Source: Rhizobium mongolense subsp. loessense
GTDB taxonomy: Bacteria; Pseudomonadota; Alphaproteobacteria; Rhizobiales; Rhizobiaceae
Reading direction: 5' to 3'
NCBI RefSeq assembly: GCF_900099775.1
Contig: NZ_FMTM01000005.1
Coordinates: forward strand, 186,001-250,000
Length of the DNA: 64,000 bases
Below, one piece after another: positions 1 through 7,696 of the stretch. Every line of letters starts with the position of its first letter. The stretch's first letter is position 1. The translations under genes were made by a program, and so were the position numbers. The notes under the pieces are model-generated. The model worked only from the letters and a program-made list of their open reading frames with translations, did not search any database and was not told the DNA's origin.

Positions 1-228
1 ATGGTCAACGGTCTCGGAGCGACGCCTCTGGAGGAACTGTACATCGCCTTTCGACGGGTCGGAAATGTGCTTGCAGCGCAGGGACTTCATGTCGTCATGC
101 CGCTGGTCGGTTCATTTGCAACCTCCATGGAGATGGCCGGTCTGTCGGTTACCCTATGCTTCTTGGATGACGAGCTTGAGAAACTGCTGTCGGCTCAGGC
201 GACCTGCCCATTCTGGAGTGTGCAATGA
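1..228 (+). CDS. dhaK: Dihydroxyacetone kinase DhaK subunit, C-terminal 75 residues (5' end outside window)
   Basis: Seen: the reading frame is open from the first base and carries the DhaK C-terminal signature NGLGATPLEELYI, then the SMEMAGLSVTL segment and an ending in PFW. DhaK is normally about 330 residues, so only the tail is here and the ATG at base 1 is an internal codon, not the start. Known: DhaK binds dihydroxyacetone covalently through a histidine, which lies outside the window, and DhaL supplies the phosphoryl group. The stop codon overlaps the dhaL start as ATGA, which indicates translational coupling. Rhizobial DhaK homologues can act on tetruloses as well as dihydroxyacetone, so the substrate is uncertain. 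Confidence 0.88.
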   Translation: MVNGLGATPLEELYIAFRRVGNVLAAQGLHVVMPLVGSFATSMEMAGLSVTLCFLDDELEKLLSAQATCPFWSVQ

Positions 229-866
229 CTTGCCTTACATCCAATGACCTGTGGCTTTTCGTTCAACGTGCTGCCAACGCAACGACGATCCTCGAAGAGC
301 GGCTCAATGCTGCGGATCGGGAACTGGGCGATGGTGATACCGGGACCATGTTGGCACGGCTGCTGCAGGCTCTGGCAGGCGTCGATATCCGAGGCACAAG
401 CTTAAGTGAGGCCTTGAACACGCTTGCCTTCACCGCGAGCGCAAGCACCGGGTCAAGCCTTGGCACACTCATCAGCGCGGCTCTCTTTGCAATGTCGCAA
501 CAAACAAAATCGCATACCGGCCCACTGCCGGCGCCAGAGTCCGCGGCTTTGTTGAGATCCGCTCGAGACGCAATGCTGGAGCTTGGAAAATCGAGGCTCG
601 GTGACAAGACGATAATCGATTCGGTCGATGCGGTTGCGGTTTCCATTGCCGGATTGAATGATTGGGCTGCGATAATGAATACAGCGGTGGAAGCAGCGGA
701 GGCCGTCATCTTGCAATTCAGAGGCCGTCCTTGTCGGGTGGGTCGAGCGCGCATATGGCCGGAGAAAAGCCGAAATCTCGATGACCCCGGCATGGTTGCA
801 TTCGCGGCACTTCTGAAAGCAACAGCGCTGGCCGACCGTTATGGTCAAAGCCCATCTTTGCTGTGA
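225..866 (+). CDS. dhaL: Dihydroxyacetone kinase DhaL subunit
   Basis: This is the nucleotide-binding subunit of a DhaK-DhaL kinase, 213 residues, about the usual DhaL length. Seen: the motif DRELGDGDTG places Asp31, Asp36 and Asp38 where DhaL proteins hold two Mg ions. A glycine/serine-rich segment STGSSLGTL follows near residue 85. The tail RNLDDPGMVAF fits the DhaL ending, but the conserved stretch just before it (usually GRASY-like) reads GRARIWPEKS, so that region has diverged. The ATG overlaps the dhaK stop. No DhaM phosphotransferase gene is visible, so either ATP or an unlinked DhaM would be the donor. The operon ends here; the next gene starts 136 bp downstream and belongs to capsule export. 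Confidence 0.85.
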   Translation: MTCLTSNDLWLFVQRAANATTILEERLNAADRELGDGDTGTMLARLLQALAGVDIRGTSLSEALNTLAFTASASTGSSLGTLISAALFAMSQQTKSHTGPLPAPESAALLRSARDAMLELGKSRLGDKTIIDSVDAVAVSIAGLNDWAAIMNTAVEAAEAVILQFRGRPCRVGRARIWPEKSRNLDDPGMVAFAALLKATALADRYGQSPSLL

Positions 867-1002
867 TCGGCCCACTGCCCCTGTTGCGCGACATGTTTGA
901 CCTGATTAATGGTGGACGAAGCTTTCGCAAGTAGGTAATTCTCACCTGCAAGGAATAATGTTGCAGCCGGACTGGTGAAGCGGCTCGGTCGGAGGCGCCA
1001 AT

Positions 1003-1773
1003 TTGTATTATTTGACGACCCATATTCGCGTTGTAGCCGCGTTGCTCATCCGCGAAATGTCGACCCGCTTCGGCAACAAGCCCGGGGGATACATATGGGC
1101 GATCCTCGACCCCGCGGCGCATATTGCTTTAATGTCCATAATTTTTATGGGAATCGCGAGGTTACCGGCTCTCGGGACAAGCTTTCCGCTGTTCTTCGCA
1201 ACCGGCTATATCGCATTCCAGTTTTATGCCGCGACGTGCGGTTTTTTGAACGGCGCTATCAAATCTAACCGCACTTTGCTCAGCTATCCAAATGTCGCCC
1301 CGATCGATACGATCGTTGCTCGTTATATCCTTCAGGCTACTACGACGATCTTCGTCGCCATCTGTGTTCTCGGCGCAATCATTGTGACAATGCGTCAACC
1401 GCCAGAGCTCTATTGGCCGGCGATCCTGGAGGCGGCCTTTGCCGCGACGCTCCTAGGACTTGGTGTCGGCATATTCAATACCGTAATGTTTTTGCGGTTT
1501 CCATTCTATGAACAGGTCTTCGGTATTATCAATCGACCGATGTTTCTGATTTCTGGCGTTTTTTTCTTGCCTGACGCGCTTCCGGGACCTATGCGTGAGG
1601 TGGTCCTATTCAATCCTTTGGTTCATGTGGTCATGCTATTTCGCCAGGGATTCTACCCCCAATACCGGGCCGCGGAACTCGACATGTTCTATCTTTATTC
1701 TTTTGTCTTTGCGGCGATCTTCGGCGGGCTCTTTGTTTTCACCAATTCCGTGGCGGTGGCAAGAGGCCGATGA
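1003..1773 (+). CDS. kpsM: Capsular polysaccharide ABC exporter, permease (KpsM/RkpT type)
   Basis: Inner-membrane permease of an ABC-2 exporter for capsular polysaccharide. Seen: 256 residues, the usual KpsM length; an N-terminal REMSTRFGNKPGGYIWAILDP segment typical of KpsM-type permeases; about six hydrophobic helices; and a GVFFLPDALP segment before the last two helices. The frame is closed by a stop at 976 and contains no ATG before residue 20, so the TTG at 1003, preceded by GGAGG about 8 bases upstream, is the most likely start. The stop overlaps the ATPase gene as ATGA, and the ATPase stop overlaps the next gene, so 1003-3718 reads as one export operon. Known: such permeases pair with a KpsT ATPase and move lipid-linked capsule across the inner membrane. 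Confidence 0.9.
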   Translation: MYYLTTHIRVVAALLIREMSTRFGNKPGGYIWAILDPAAHIALMSIIFMGIARLPALGTSFPLFFATGYIAFQFYAATCGFLNGAIKSNRTLLSYPNVAPIDTIVARYILQATTTIFVAICVLGAIIVTMRQPPELYWPAILEAAFAATLLGLGVGIFNTVMFLRFPFYEQVFGIINRPMFLISGVFFLPDALPGPMREVVLFNPLVHVVMLFRQGFYPQYRAAELDMFYLYSFVFAAIFGGLFVFTNSVAVARGR

Positions 1774-2429
1774 TCAGACTTGAACGCGCTACGATGTATG
1801 TAAAGACCAAGGGCTTTACGAAGCCAATCATCGAGAATGCTTCCCTTGTTATCCGGCGCGGAAAAAGTGTCGGTCTACTCGGCAGGAACGGTGCTGGAAA
1901 ATCGACACTTTTGCAGTTGATCGCAGGCTCGCTGCGGCTCGATCGGGGGCGTATTGTAAGGCAAGGTAAGATTTCCTGGCCCCTCGGTTTTCAAGGTAGC
2001 TTTCAACCAAACATGTCCGGCGAGCAGAATGTCCGTTTTGTCGCCCGCATTTATGGTGTCGATACCGAAGAACTGGTCGACTATGTCACCGATTTTGCCG
2101 AGCTGGGCCCATTTTTCCACGCCCCGGTTGGTACTTATTCCTCCGGCATGAAGGCGCGTCTAGCCTTTGGTGTCAGCATGGGCGTCAACTTCGATTACTA
2201 TCTAGTTGACGAGATAACGGCGGTCGGAGATGCGAACTTCAAAAAAAAATGTCATGATGTCTTCAAACACCGATTGCAAGATTCTGACGTTATCATGGTT
2301 TCCCACAGCACGAGTACGATCCGCGAGTACTGTGATTGTGGTGTAGTTCTCGAAAACGGCAAACTTACCTACTTCGACGATGTGGAAGATGCTATTCGGG
2401 TTCACGAGCGAAACATGAAGGGCAACTAA
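1770..2429 (+). CDS. kpsT: Capsular polysaccharide ABC exporter, ATPase (KpsT/RkpS type)
   Basis: ATPase partner of the permease just upstream; 219 residues matches KpsT. Seen: Walker A GRNGAGKST at residues 38-46, signature YSSGMKARLAFG around 123-134, and Walker B ending in Asp147-Glu148 within YYLVDEI, followed by the TAVGD segment characteristic of polysaccharide-export ATPases. An H-loop histidine sits in VSHSTSTI. Start ATG at 1770 overlaps the kpsM stop. It lacks the C-terminal extension that reads glycan ends in Wzt-type proteins, so it probably exports without a terminal-sugar check, like other group 2 capsule exporters (inference from the family). Confidence 0.92.
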   Translation: MIRLERATMYVKTKGFTKPIIENASLVIRRGKSVGLLGRNGAGKSTLLQLIAGSLRLDRGRIVRQGKISWPLGFQGSFQPNMSGEQNVRFVARIYGVDTEELVDYVTDFAELGPFFHAPVGTYSSGMKARLAFGVSMGVNFDYYLVDEITAVGDANFKKKCHDVFKHRLQDSDVIMVSHSTSTIREYCDCGVVLENGKLTYFDDVEDAIRVHERNMKGN

Positions 2430-3718
2430 TGACAAGCGCGAATCCGCCAAGTTCAGAGAGCAAGATGACCGAGCTCCGGGCTTTGGCTAAAAGGCCAAGC
2501 ATTGCTTTGCTTGATAATCTGCTTAAACACGAGGTGCGTCCCGCAAAACCAGAGACGCCGCAGCCCAATCAGAAGAAACCACTGCACGGCTCTGTGAAAG
2601 TCGGGCATTTGAAGCTGCGGCACCTGATCATCTCTGCCAGTTTCGCCCTGGTCGTCGCCTTGCCGACTGCGCTTGCATCGTTTTACATGTTCTTCATTGC
2701 TGCAGACCAGTATCATAGTTCGGCGGCGTTCGCTGTGCGCAGCATCGATGGCAAGGTCAGCGGCGACCTTCTCGGGATGTTTACGCAAAGCACTGGCGGC
2801 AGCACGACAGGGTCTGATTCTTATATGTTGCTCGATTACATCGAAAGCGAGCGGATGATCGAGGCCGTTGAGAAGGTAGTTGATCTTGATTCGGTCTTTG
2901 CGCGTCGCGGAGCCGACTTTTATTTCAGCATGACGAGCGGGTTGCCGATTGAGGAACGGCTCGAATATTGGAAAAGGATGGTACATGTGGACTACGACCA
3001 CAGCTCTTCCATTCTCAGTCTGACGATAAAGACCTTCGATCCCGAGAGCGCTCGAAACATCGCGTCGCTGATCATTGGCGAGAGTGAAAGATTGATCAAC
3101 GATCTTTCGCTTAAGGCAAGGAATGATGTCCTGAAAGCTTCGCAAGATGAGGTGGCGCTGGCGGAAGCTCGTCTATCTTCAGCGCGGAATGCTCTACGCA
3201 ATTTCCGGGATTTATCTCAGGAGGCCGATCCGGTGGAAGCGGCGAAGCTGGTTGGACAGTTAGTTGCGTCTCTCGAGCAGCAGCTCACTCAGCTCAATGC
3301 TGACCTGACGACTGCGCGCACGCGTATGGCGGCGGATTCACCGCGCATACGAGTGATTACCACGCGGATTAAAAGTTTGGAAAAACAGCTGGAACAGGAA
3401 AAACAGCGATTTGGTAGCGGCGCGGCTGGCGGCGCTGACCGAGGAGATGTGGCAAACCGAATGCTGCAGTTTGAAGAGCTCGAGACTGAACGGGAATTTG
3501 CCGAAAAGGCCTATACCGGCGCTCTTGCCAGCCTTGAGCAGGCACGAATGGATGCCAACAACGAGCAGCGTTACTTGGCCACATTCATTCAACCAACACT
3601 GTCCCAACTGGCACAATATCCAAGCCGATTTATGGGAGCCGCATTAGTTTTTCTTGGATGCCTTTTTGCTTGGGGCGTGTCCGTCATGGCCTATTACAAT
3701 ATTCGCGACCGGAACTGA
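2429..3718 (+). CDS. kpsE: Capsule export inner-membrane adaptor (KpsE/RkpR type)
   Basis: Periplasmic adaptor of the polysaccharide co-polymerase family that links the ABC exporter to the outer-membrane channel. Seen: 429 residues from the ATG at 2429, whose A is also the last base of the kpsT stop. There is a cytoplasmic N-terminal tail of about 65 residues, a membrane helix near 66-90, a long periplasmic part rich in heptad-like coiled coil (about 225-345, including SLEQQLTQLNADLTTARTR), and a closing helix near 400-422. The frame is open upstream to 2336, but that stretch lies inside kpsT. The two-helix layout with a central coiled coil is what KpsE/CtrB proteins show. Together with the lipoprotein at 19031 it would complete a trans-envelope export path. 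Confidence 0.85.
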   Translation: MTSANPPSSESKMTELRALAKRPSIALLDNLLKHEVRPAKPETPQPNQKKPLHGSVKVGHLKLRHLIISASFALVVALPTALASFYMFFIAADQYHSSAAFAVRSIDGKVSGDLLGMFTQSTGGSTTGSDSYMLLDYIESERMIEAVEKVVDLDSVFARRGADFYFSMTSGLPIEERLEYWKRMVHVDYDHSSSILSLTIKTFDPESARNIASLIIGESERLINDLSLKARNDVLKASQDEVALAEARLSSARNALRNFRDLSQEADPVEAAKLVGQLVASLEQQLTQLNADLTTARTRMAADSPRIRVITTRIKSLEKQLEQEKQRFGSGAAGGADRGDVANRMLQFEELETEREFAEKAYTGALASLEQARMDANNEQRYLATFIQPTLSQLAQYPSRFMGAALVFLGCLFAWGVSVMAYYNIRDRN

Positions 3719-4218
3719 AATGCTGACTGGAATTGGAGAGCCCTGTTAGGGGGCATATACGAGACAAAATTCTCTCCGCAACATTTGCGGATCACGATAC
3801 TGGCGAAGCCGACGGATGTTCCCAGGCTAATTTATATTGCCGTCTGCGACCTAATGACGTGGGCGGCTCCCGCTCCCGGTATCGCTGTGCCTAGTGTGGC
3901 TGTCAAAGGTCACATAAGGGAGAGCCATCCATGGAGAATGTTAGTATAGTCGGTCCTGATATTGCCGAGCAGGTCTTTCAAGTTCATGGAATCAACGCCG
4001 CCCCTTGCCAAACGGAGCCGTCCATACGTGCCACGGGTCCGTGCCCCGCAACTGAAAGTTCAGATAGAGGCTGATTCGCTTTCCGCAAGTCCAGTCGCAT
4101 TTCACCCTGCGTGCATCGCGGCAGGCTTCACCATCCTCTGTTCTGAAGGCGCGGCGCCCATCACTTGATCGCAACCATAGAATGCGATATCGGTCAGCGT
4201 CCACAAGCGAGGGGTACC
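3719..4218. other. Intergenic stretch holding a transposase relic
   Basis: 500 bp between the capsule export operon and the RTX gene. The only recognisable content is the short IS110-type transposase start at 3931. Frames from about 4000 to 4200 are open for 60-80 codons on both strands, but I recognise no product in them. No clear terminator was seen after kpsE. Confidence 0.5.
3931..3999 (+). mobile_element. Relic of IS110/IS1111-type transposase, N-terminal end only
   Basis: Seen: a good ribosome site (AAGGGAGAG) followed by ATG and a translation beginning MENVSIVGPDIAEQVFQVHG. This resembles the N-terminus of IS110/IS1111-family transposases, where VGxDxAKxVFQxHGxxxxG leads into the first catalytic Asp region. 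Family similarity is lost after about 23 codons, so this is a truncated remnant and not a working element. I could not find the other end of the element. Inference: an insertion and later deletion shaped the junction between the export operon and the variable region. Confidence 0.55.
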
Positions 4219-5031
4219 ATGGGCGCGACAATCACAATTGATTCGATCTACGACTTCAACTCTAGTCTGCCTGATTTTAGCTCCATCTACTATGCGGAGT
4301 CGTACTACCGGAATTCGACGATTTTTCGGGCGACGTACGATACGGGAGAGGCGGAGGAATTCCGGGGCAGCGGCTTCCGCTACAACAGCGATGGAGTTCC
4401 AACCGCCGGCACGGTGACAAGCTATTCGCTCCTATACGATGGAAACGTCGAAATCAGTATCAAGGGATTATCGATTGCCGCGGCCTCGTTCGTCGCGGTG
4501 GCCGATACGGTCAGCATAGACGATGATGCGGCCCTGATCGCAAGGGCTCTTACCGGCCATGATAGTTTCAGCGGCGGATCTGGCTACGATACCTTCAATG
4601 GCCAGGCTGGAAACGACAAGCTGAGCGGGAACTACGGCAGGGATACGCTCATTGGCGGACGCGGCAATGACATCCTGCATGGCGGACGGGACCAGGATTA
4701 CCTGACGGGCGGATCTGGAGCCGATACCTTCGTTTTCTACTCGGTCAAGGAATCTCGTGCCAATAGTTCGGACCGTGACACCATCTATGACTTCACCATC
4801 GAAGACAGGATCGATCTGTCGGCGATGGACGCCAACGCGCTGACGAGGACGAACAATACCTTTACCTTCCTTGGAGAGGCGGAGTTCACAGGCCGGCCAG
4901 GTCAACTGCGGTATGAGAAGACTGCATTAGGAACTGAAATCTATGCCGACATCAACGGCGATGCGGTGGCCGACATGTCGATCTATCTCGACACCATAAT
5001 GACGCTCGACAATGGCTTGTTCGTGCTCTGA
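4219..5031 (+). CDS. RTX (haemolysin-type) calcium-binding repeat protein
   Basis: Probably a secreted protein of 270 residues. Seen: nonapeptide repeats between about residues 113 and 178 (GHDSFSGGSGYDTF, GNDKLSGNYGRDTLIGG, GNDILHGG) ending in the GADTFVF motif that commonly closes such blocks. No N-terminal signal peptide is visible, and the C-terminus ends in DNGLFVL, as expected for type I secretion with an uncleaved C-terminal signal. Start: ATG 4219, preceded by GCGAGGGG; an in-frame TTG at 4165 has no support. The N-terminal 110 residues match no domain I recognise. No type I ABC/MFP genes are in the window, so secretion would need an unlinked system. A role in surface attachment or polysaccharide binding is possible but not shown. 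Confidence 0.85.
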   Translation: MGATITIDSIYDFNSSLPDFSSIYYAESYYRNSTIFRATYDTGEAEEFRGSGFRYNSDGVPTAGTVTSYSLLYDGNVEISIKGLSIAAASFVAVADTVSIDDDAALIARALTGHDSFSGGSGYDTFNGQAGNDKLSGNYGRDTLIGGRGNDILHGGRDQDYLTGGSGADTFVFYSVKESRANSSDRDTIYDFTIEDRIDLSAMDANALTRTNNTFTFLGEAEFTGRPGQLRYEKTALGTEIYADINGDAVADMSIYLDTIMTLDNGLFVL

Positions 5032-5060
5032 TCTCCCGACACATAAAAACTGGAACCAAG

Positions 5061-5088
5061 GCCCTGCAGCTGCGGCGGGGCTTTGTTT
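5061..5088 (+). terminator. Probable rho-independent terminator after the RTX gene
   Basis: Seen: GCCCTGC at 5061-5067 can pair with GCGGGGC at 5075-5081 (one G-T pair) around a 7-base loop, followed by TTTGTTTA. It lies 30 bp after the RTX stop codon, a typical position. Confidence 0.65.
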
Positions 5089-5109
5089 ATCGGGGATAAA
5101 GGAGACGCC

Positions 5110-5193
5110 ATGATCACCAATCCACAACTCGTCACTGGTGACCTGATGCCGGGACCGGAGGCCGTCCACCTCGTCAGGCGATCTGCCAGTTGA
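5110..5193 (+). CDS. Possible small ORF or truncated gene start (27 codons)
   Basis: Seen: ATG at 5110 preceded by AAAGGAG at a good distance, encoding MITNPQLVTGDLMPGPEAVH and seven further residues. It matches no family I know. The strong ribosome site suggests either a real micro-protein or the 5' stub of a gene lost by deletion. It lies directly after the terminator, so it would need its own promoter. Confidence 0.25.
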   Translation: MITNPQLVTGDLMPGPEAVHLVRRSAS

Positions 5194-5277
5194 ACATGCC
5201 GATGGAGTCACCAGTTTGGCCGCTGAACCCACCCACTTGGTCCTGTTGGCTAGATAGTAGACCTATAATCTATAGAT

Positions 5278-5892
5278 CTATAGAGGCATTCTGAACGGCT
5301 GCTCCGGTCGCGCCGCAACATGTTCGGGCATGATTTTATAGCGCCCGCTATTGATTCGCTCCCGAAGAATCTGGAGACTCTTGCCTATGTCATTCCACGG
5401 AATATCAACCAGTATAGCTTCCTCATAGTCCCACCACCTAAGCTCAAGAAGTTCGCTAATGATTTTGGGAGAAAATCGGTACCTCAAGAGGCGTGCCGGC
5501 GCGCCAGCGTGAATCGCATAGGAGGGGACATCTTTAGTTACAATGGAGCCCGCACCAACGACCGCGCCGTCGCCTATTGTTAGCCCATTGAGGATCACAA
5601 CATTGTCACCAATCCAAACGTCGCTTCCGATATCGAGACGTTGCGGTCGATCCCATGGCGGAAGATTGGCGGCATTATACTCTGGGTCGAAGAAATATGG
5701 GTGAGTCGAAAGCCAGTCCGTTGGATGTCGCCCAGCATTCAAGGTGCACCGTCGACCGATCGAGCAATATCGACCAATCGTCGTTCCGCTTCGGATCATG
5801 GAATCATTGACGTAGGAGCGGTATCCGATCTTCACCCCGGGGAATACAGAACTCCGGCCGGTTCTGACATATTTCTCGAACTCGTTAACCAT
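5278..5892 (-). CDS. Hexapeptide-repeat O-acyltransferase (CatB/VatD-like)
   Basis: Acyl-CoA-dependent acyltransferase with a left-handed beta-helix, 204 residues. Seen: hexapeptide-type repeats (SGTTIGRYCSIGRRC, IGSDVWIGDNVVI, IGDGAVVGAGSIV), the GRHPTDWLSTHPYFF loop carrying the likely catalytic His, and the GAPARLLRYRF ending typical of the xenobiotic/sugar acetyltransferase group. Start: ATG at 5892 overlaps the stop of the upstream gene as TGATG, which argues for coupling; a GTG at 5901 is the alternative. Within a capsule locus the natural inference is O- or N-acetylation of a capsule sugar or nucleotide-sugar precursor. Confidence 0.85.
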   Translation of the reverse strand: MVNEFEKYVRTGRSSVFPGVKIGYRSYVNDSMIRSGTTIGRYCSIGRRCTLNAGRHPTDWLSTHPYFFDPEYNAANLPPWDRPQRLDIGSDVWIGDNVVILNGLTIGDGAVVGAGSIVTKDVPSYAIHAGAPARLLRYRFSPKIISELLELRWWDYEEAILVDIPWNDIGKSLQILRERINSGRYKIMPEHVAARPEQPFRMPL

Positions 5893-6488
5893 CACTTCCA
5901 CTGCACATTGTCGCGAACCACGACTGCAGGATTTCCTGCCACGGCACAGTTTTCACGTACGCTGAGTGTCACCACAGCACGCGAGCCAATAACTGCTCCG
6001 TCGGCAATCTCGACGCCGCGAGCAATATAAGCTTCATGTGAAACTAGAACGTGGTTACCGAGCCTGACATCTTCGGGTTCATTCAGTCTTCGATTACGAC
6101 TTGAATCAAAAACCGGTCGTACATCAGAAGTTCGTACGGTCGCAGAGAACAAATGGCAATTGTTGCCAATCAAGATCCTTCGTCCTTCTGCAGCCGAAAG
6201 CATGCATGTGCCTGCGAGTGTCGTTTCGACGCCGATGATGATTGTAGCAGCGTCGGAAAGCGCGATTTTGCCTCCAAGTATGGAACCCCGTCCCACTGAG
6301 AGGACGTTTCCTGTGCCAGTCATCTCAATGTCAAGATTGCTGACGAGGATGTCGTCCTCAAAAAGAACGGAGTTTCCTCCTTCCGCGAACCGAATGTTCA
6401 GGTTTCCGTTGATTGCTTTCGGTGCGCCATCGACGCGATTGCGCTTAGCGAATAGGCTAAGCGCACGCGATCGCGACCAGAACAGCAT
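5892..6488 (-). CDS. Hexapeptide-repeat acyltransferase
   Basis: Second left-handed beta-helix protein, 198 residues, first gene of a two-gene operon with the one at 5278. Seen: repeats across the length (VGRGSILGGKIAL, LGNHVLVSHEAYIARGVEI, IADGAVIGSRAVVT) and the NPAVVVRDNV ending. Start ATG 6488 is preceded by GGGAGA at 8 bases. No catalytic His motif as clear as in its partner was found, although SHEA is a candidate. Likely a sugar O-acetyltransferase acting on the capsule (inference from the fold and the neighbours). Confidence 0.75.
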   Translation of the reverse strand: MLFWSRSRALSLFAKRNRVDGAPKAINGNLNIRFAEGGNSVLFEDDILVSNLDIEMTGTGNVLSVGRGSILGGKIALSDAATIIIGVETTLAGTCMLSAAEGRRILIGNNCHLFSATVRTSDVRPVFDSSRNRRLNEPEDVRLGNHVLVSHEAYIARGVEIADGAVIGSRAVVTLSVRENCAVAGNPAVVVRDNVQWK

Positions 6489-6570
6489 CGAAAAATCTCC
6501 CTATCTTATTTCAATCTCGCATCCGGAAGACTAGGCGCTGCCGCCCGACAGGTCGCACCATCCGCAGGCC

Positions 6571-7563
6571 CTACGGCTTGCTCGCAACGAACTCGTACGT
6601 TGGCGATGCGTTCCAAACGTTCCCAGTAGCTTCGTACCCGATGGGCCCGATGATGCTCATAATCTCATTCATGTGATTGTCGTCGTGGACCTCGATAAAC
6701 ATAATAGGTTTGAATTCCCGAAGAACGCGCACTGCCCCCCTAAGCGCAAAAGGCTCTGCACCTTCAATATCCATCTTCACTAGTGATACTGGAACGTTGA
6801 TCAAGTCATCAATACGGCGACAAGGGTATTTTATCGGCACCGCTGAGCTTGCGAGGCTTTCGACGACCTCGATCTCCCCGTCGAAATCGGAACATGCATA
6901 CGGAATCGTGGAGATTTTCGTCCACAGTGAATTCAACTCGATGAACTTATTAAGCGCAGCGCGGGCCCTTCTTGTGGGCTCAAAAGCAAAGACGCGCGTT
7001 GCTTCCGTATTGGCAGCGAAATATACGGAATGGTTACCAATATTAGCCCCCACGTCCAAATAATTTCCCGTTATTCCGAGTGTCCGAATATAATCGAGCA
7101 TCTCCTGTTCATACCAACGACCGCGAAGGAGTATGCGGCCGATTCGACCGCCAATCTCCGGCAATTTTATATCGGAGATTGGCATAAGAACACGTCTCTC
7201 ATCTGCCGTGTCCTCTTTATCCTCCTCCCTCGGAAGGTCTGAAATGGTGTCTAGTGTCGCAATCGCCGCGGCAACGCCGTGAGCAGCCATTTGCATATTT
7301 TCGTAACCGCTTATCGGCGGTGCAGCGTCGCCTGCCCGTGGGTCAATTCCCTTGCCTGTGGCGGATTGAAGGACGACTTTCATGTCGGATGCCGCGGAGT
7401 TTATCTCTTGCCAAAGATCACTCATAGCTCGCCATGTCTTGTCCGAGACCGGACGTCTCCCGGAAGCCATTGAATCCACTGTACTCTTCGAAAGACCCAA
7501 AAAATCCGCGGCTGCCTGGGAGGATAGGCCGCAAAGTGAAAGGACATTCTTAAAGTTTGTCAA
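6571..7563 (-). CDS. HTH (XRE-like) domain fused to FkbM-family methyltransferase
   Basis: Two-part protein of 330 residues. Seen: residues 4-48 form a helix-turn-helix of the phage-repressor kind (LSSQAAADFLGLSKSTVDSM followed by ASGRRPVSDKTW). After a linker, residues from about 145 onward match FkbM-type SAM methyltransferases: GNYLDVGANIGNHSVYFA, VFAFEPTRRARAALNKFI, VSLVKMDIEGAEPFALRGA and a FIEVHDD ending. Start: TTG at 7563 has AGGGG 7 bases upstream. In-frame ATGs at 7653 and 7698 lack ribosome sites, and using either would place the 7594 palindrome inside the gene. FkbM enzymes O-methylate sugars or small molecules. The HTH fusion is unusual and suggests a methyltransferase that also regulates, perhaps its own promoter. 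Confidence 0.8.
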   Translation of the reverse strand: MTNFKNVLSLCGLSSQAAADFLGLSKSTVDSMASGRRPVSDKTWRAMSDLWQEINSAASDMKVVLQSATGKGIDPRAGDAAPPISGYENMQMAAHGVAAAIATLDTISDLPREEDKEDTADERRVLMPISDIKLPEIGGRIGRILLRGRWYEQEMLDYIRTLGITGNYLDVGANIGNHSVYFAANTEATRVFAFEPTRRARAALNKFIELNSLWTKISTIPYACSDFDGEIEVVESLASSAVPIKYPCRRIDDLINVPVSLVKMDIEGAEPFALRGAVRVLREFKPIMFIEVHDDNHMNEIMSIIGPIGYEATGNVWNASPTYEFVASKP

Positions 7564-7593
7564 GTTTGTACCCCTAGCTGAACGTCGCGCGAC

Positions 7594-7612
7594 TGTACAT
7601 AAAAGATGTACA
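7594..7612. promoter_or_regulatory. Perfect inverted repeat, probable operator between divergent genes
   Basis: Seen: TGTACAT, spacer AAAAG, ATGTACA, a perfect 7-bp dyad in the 133 bp between the TTG of the HTH-FkbM gene (7563, minus) and the ATG of the methyltransferase gene (7697, plus). Centre-to-start distance on the minus side is about 40 bp, suitable for repressor action. Inference: binding site for the HTH of the adjacent fusion protein. Confidence 0.5.
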
Positions 7613-7696
7613 ACATCAAGCCGGAAAACGGTGCGGTCCTGTTGCCTTCCCATATTGGTGTTACTAAATTGATCGCCTTTCAAAGGAGTTTGCCTC

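Noticed and set aside
3962..4168. 68-codon plus-strand frame between kpsE and the RTX gene
   Set aside because: No ribosome site, no recognised domain, and it overlaps the transposase relic in another frame.
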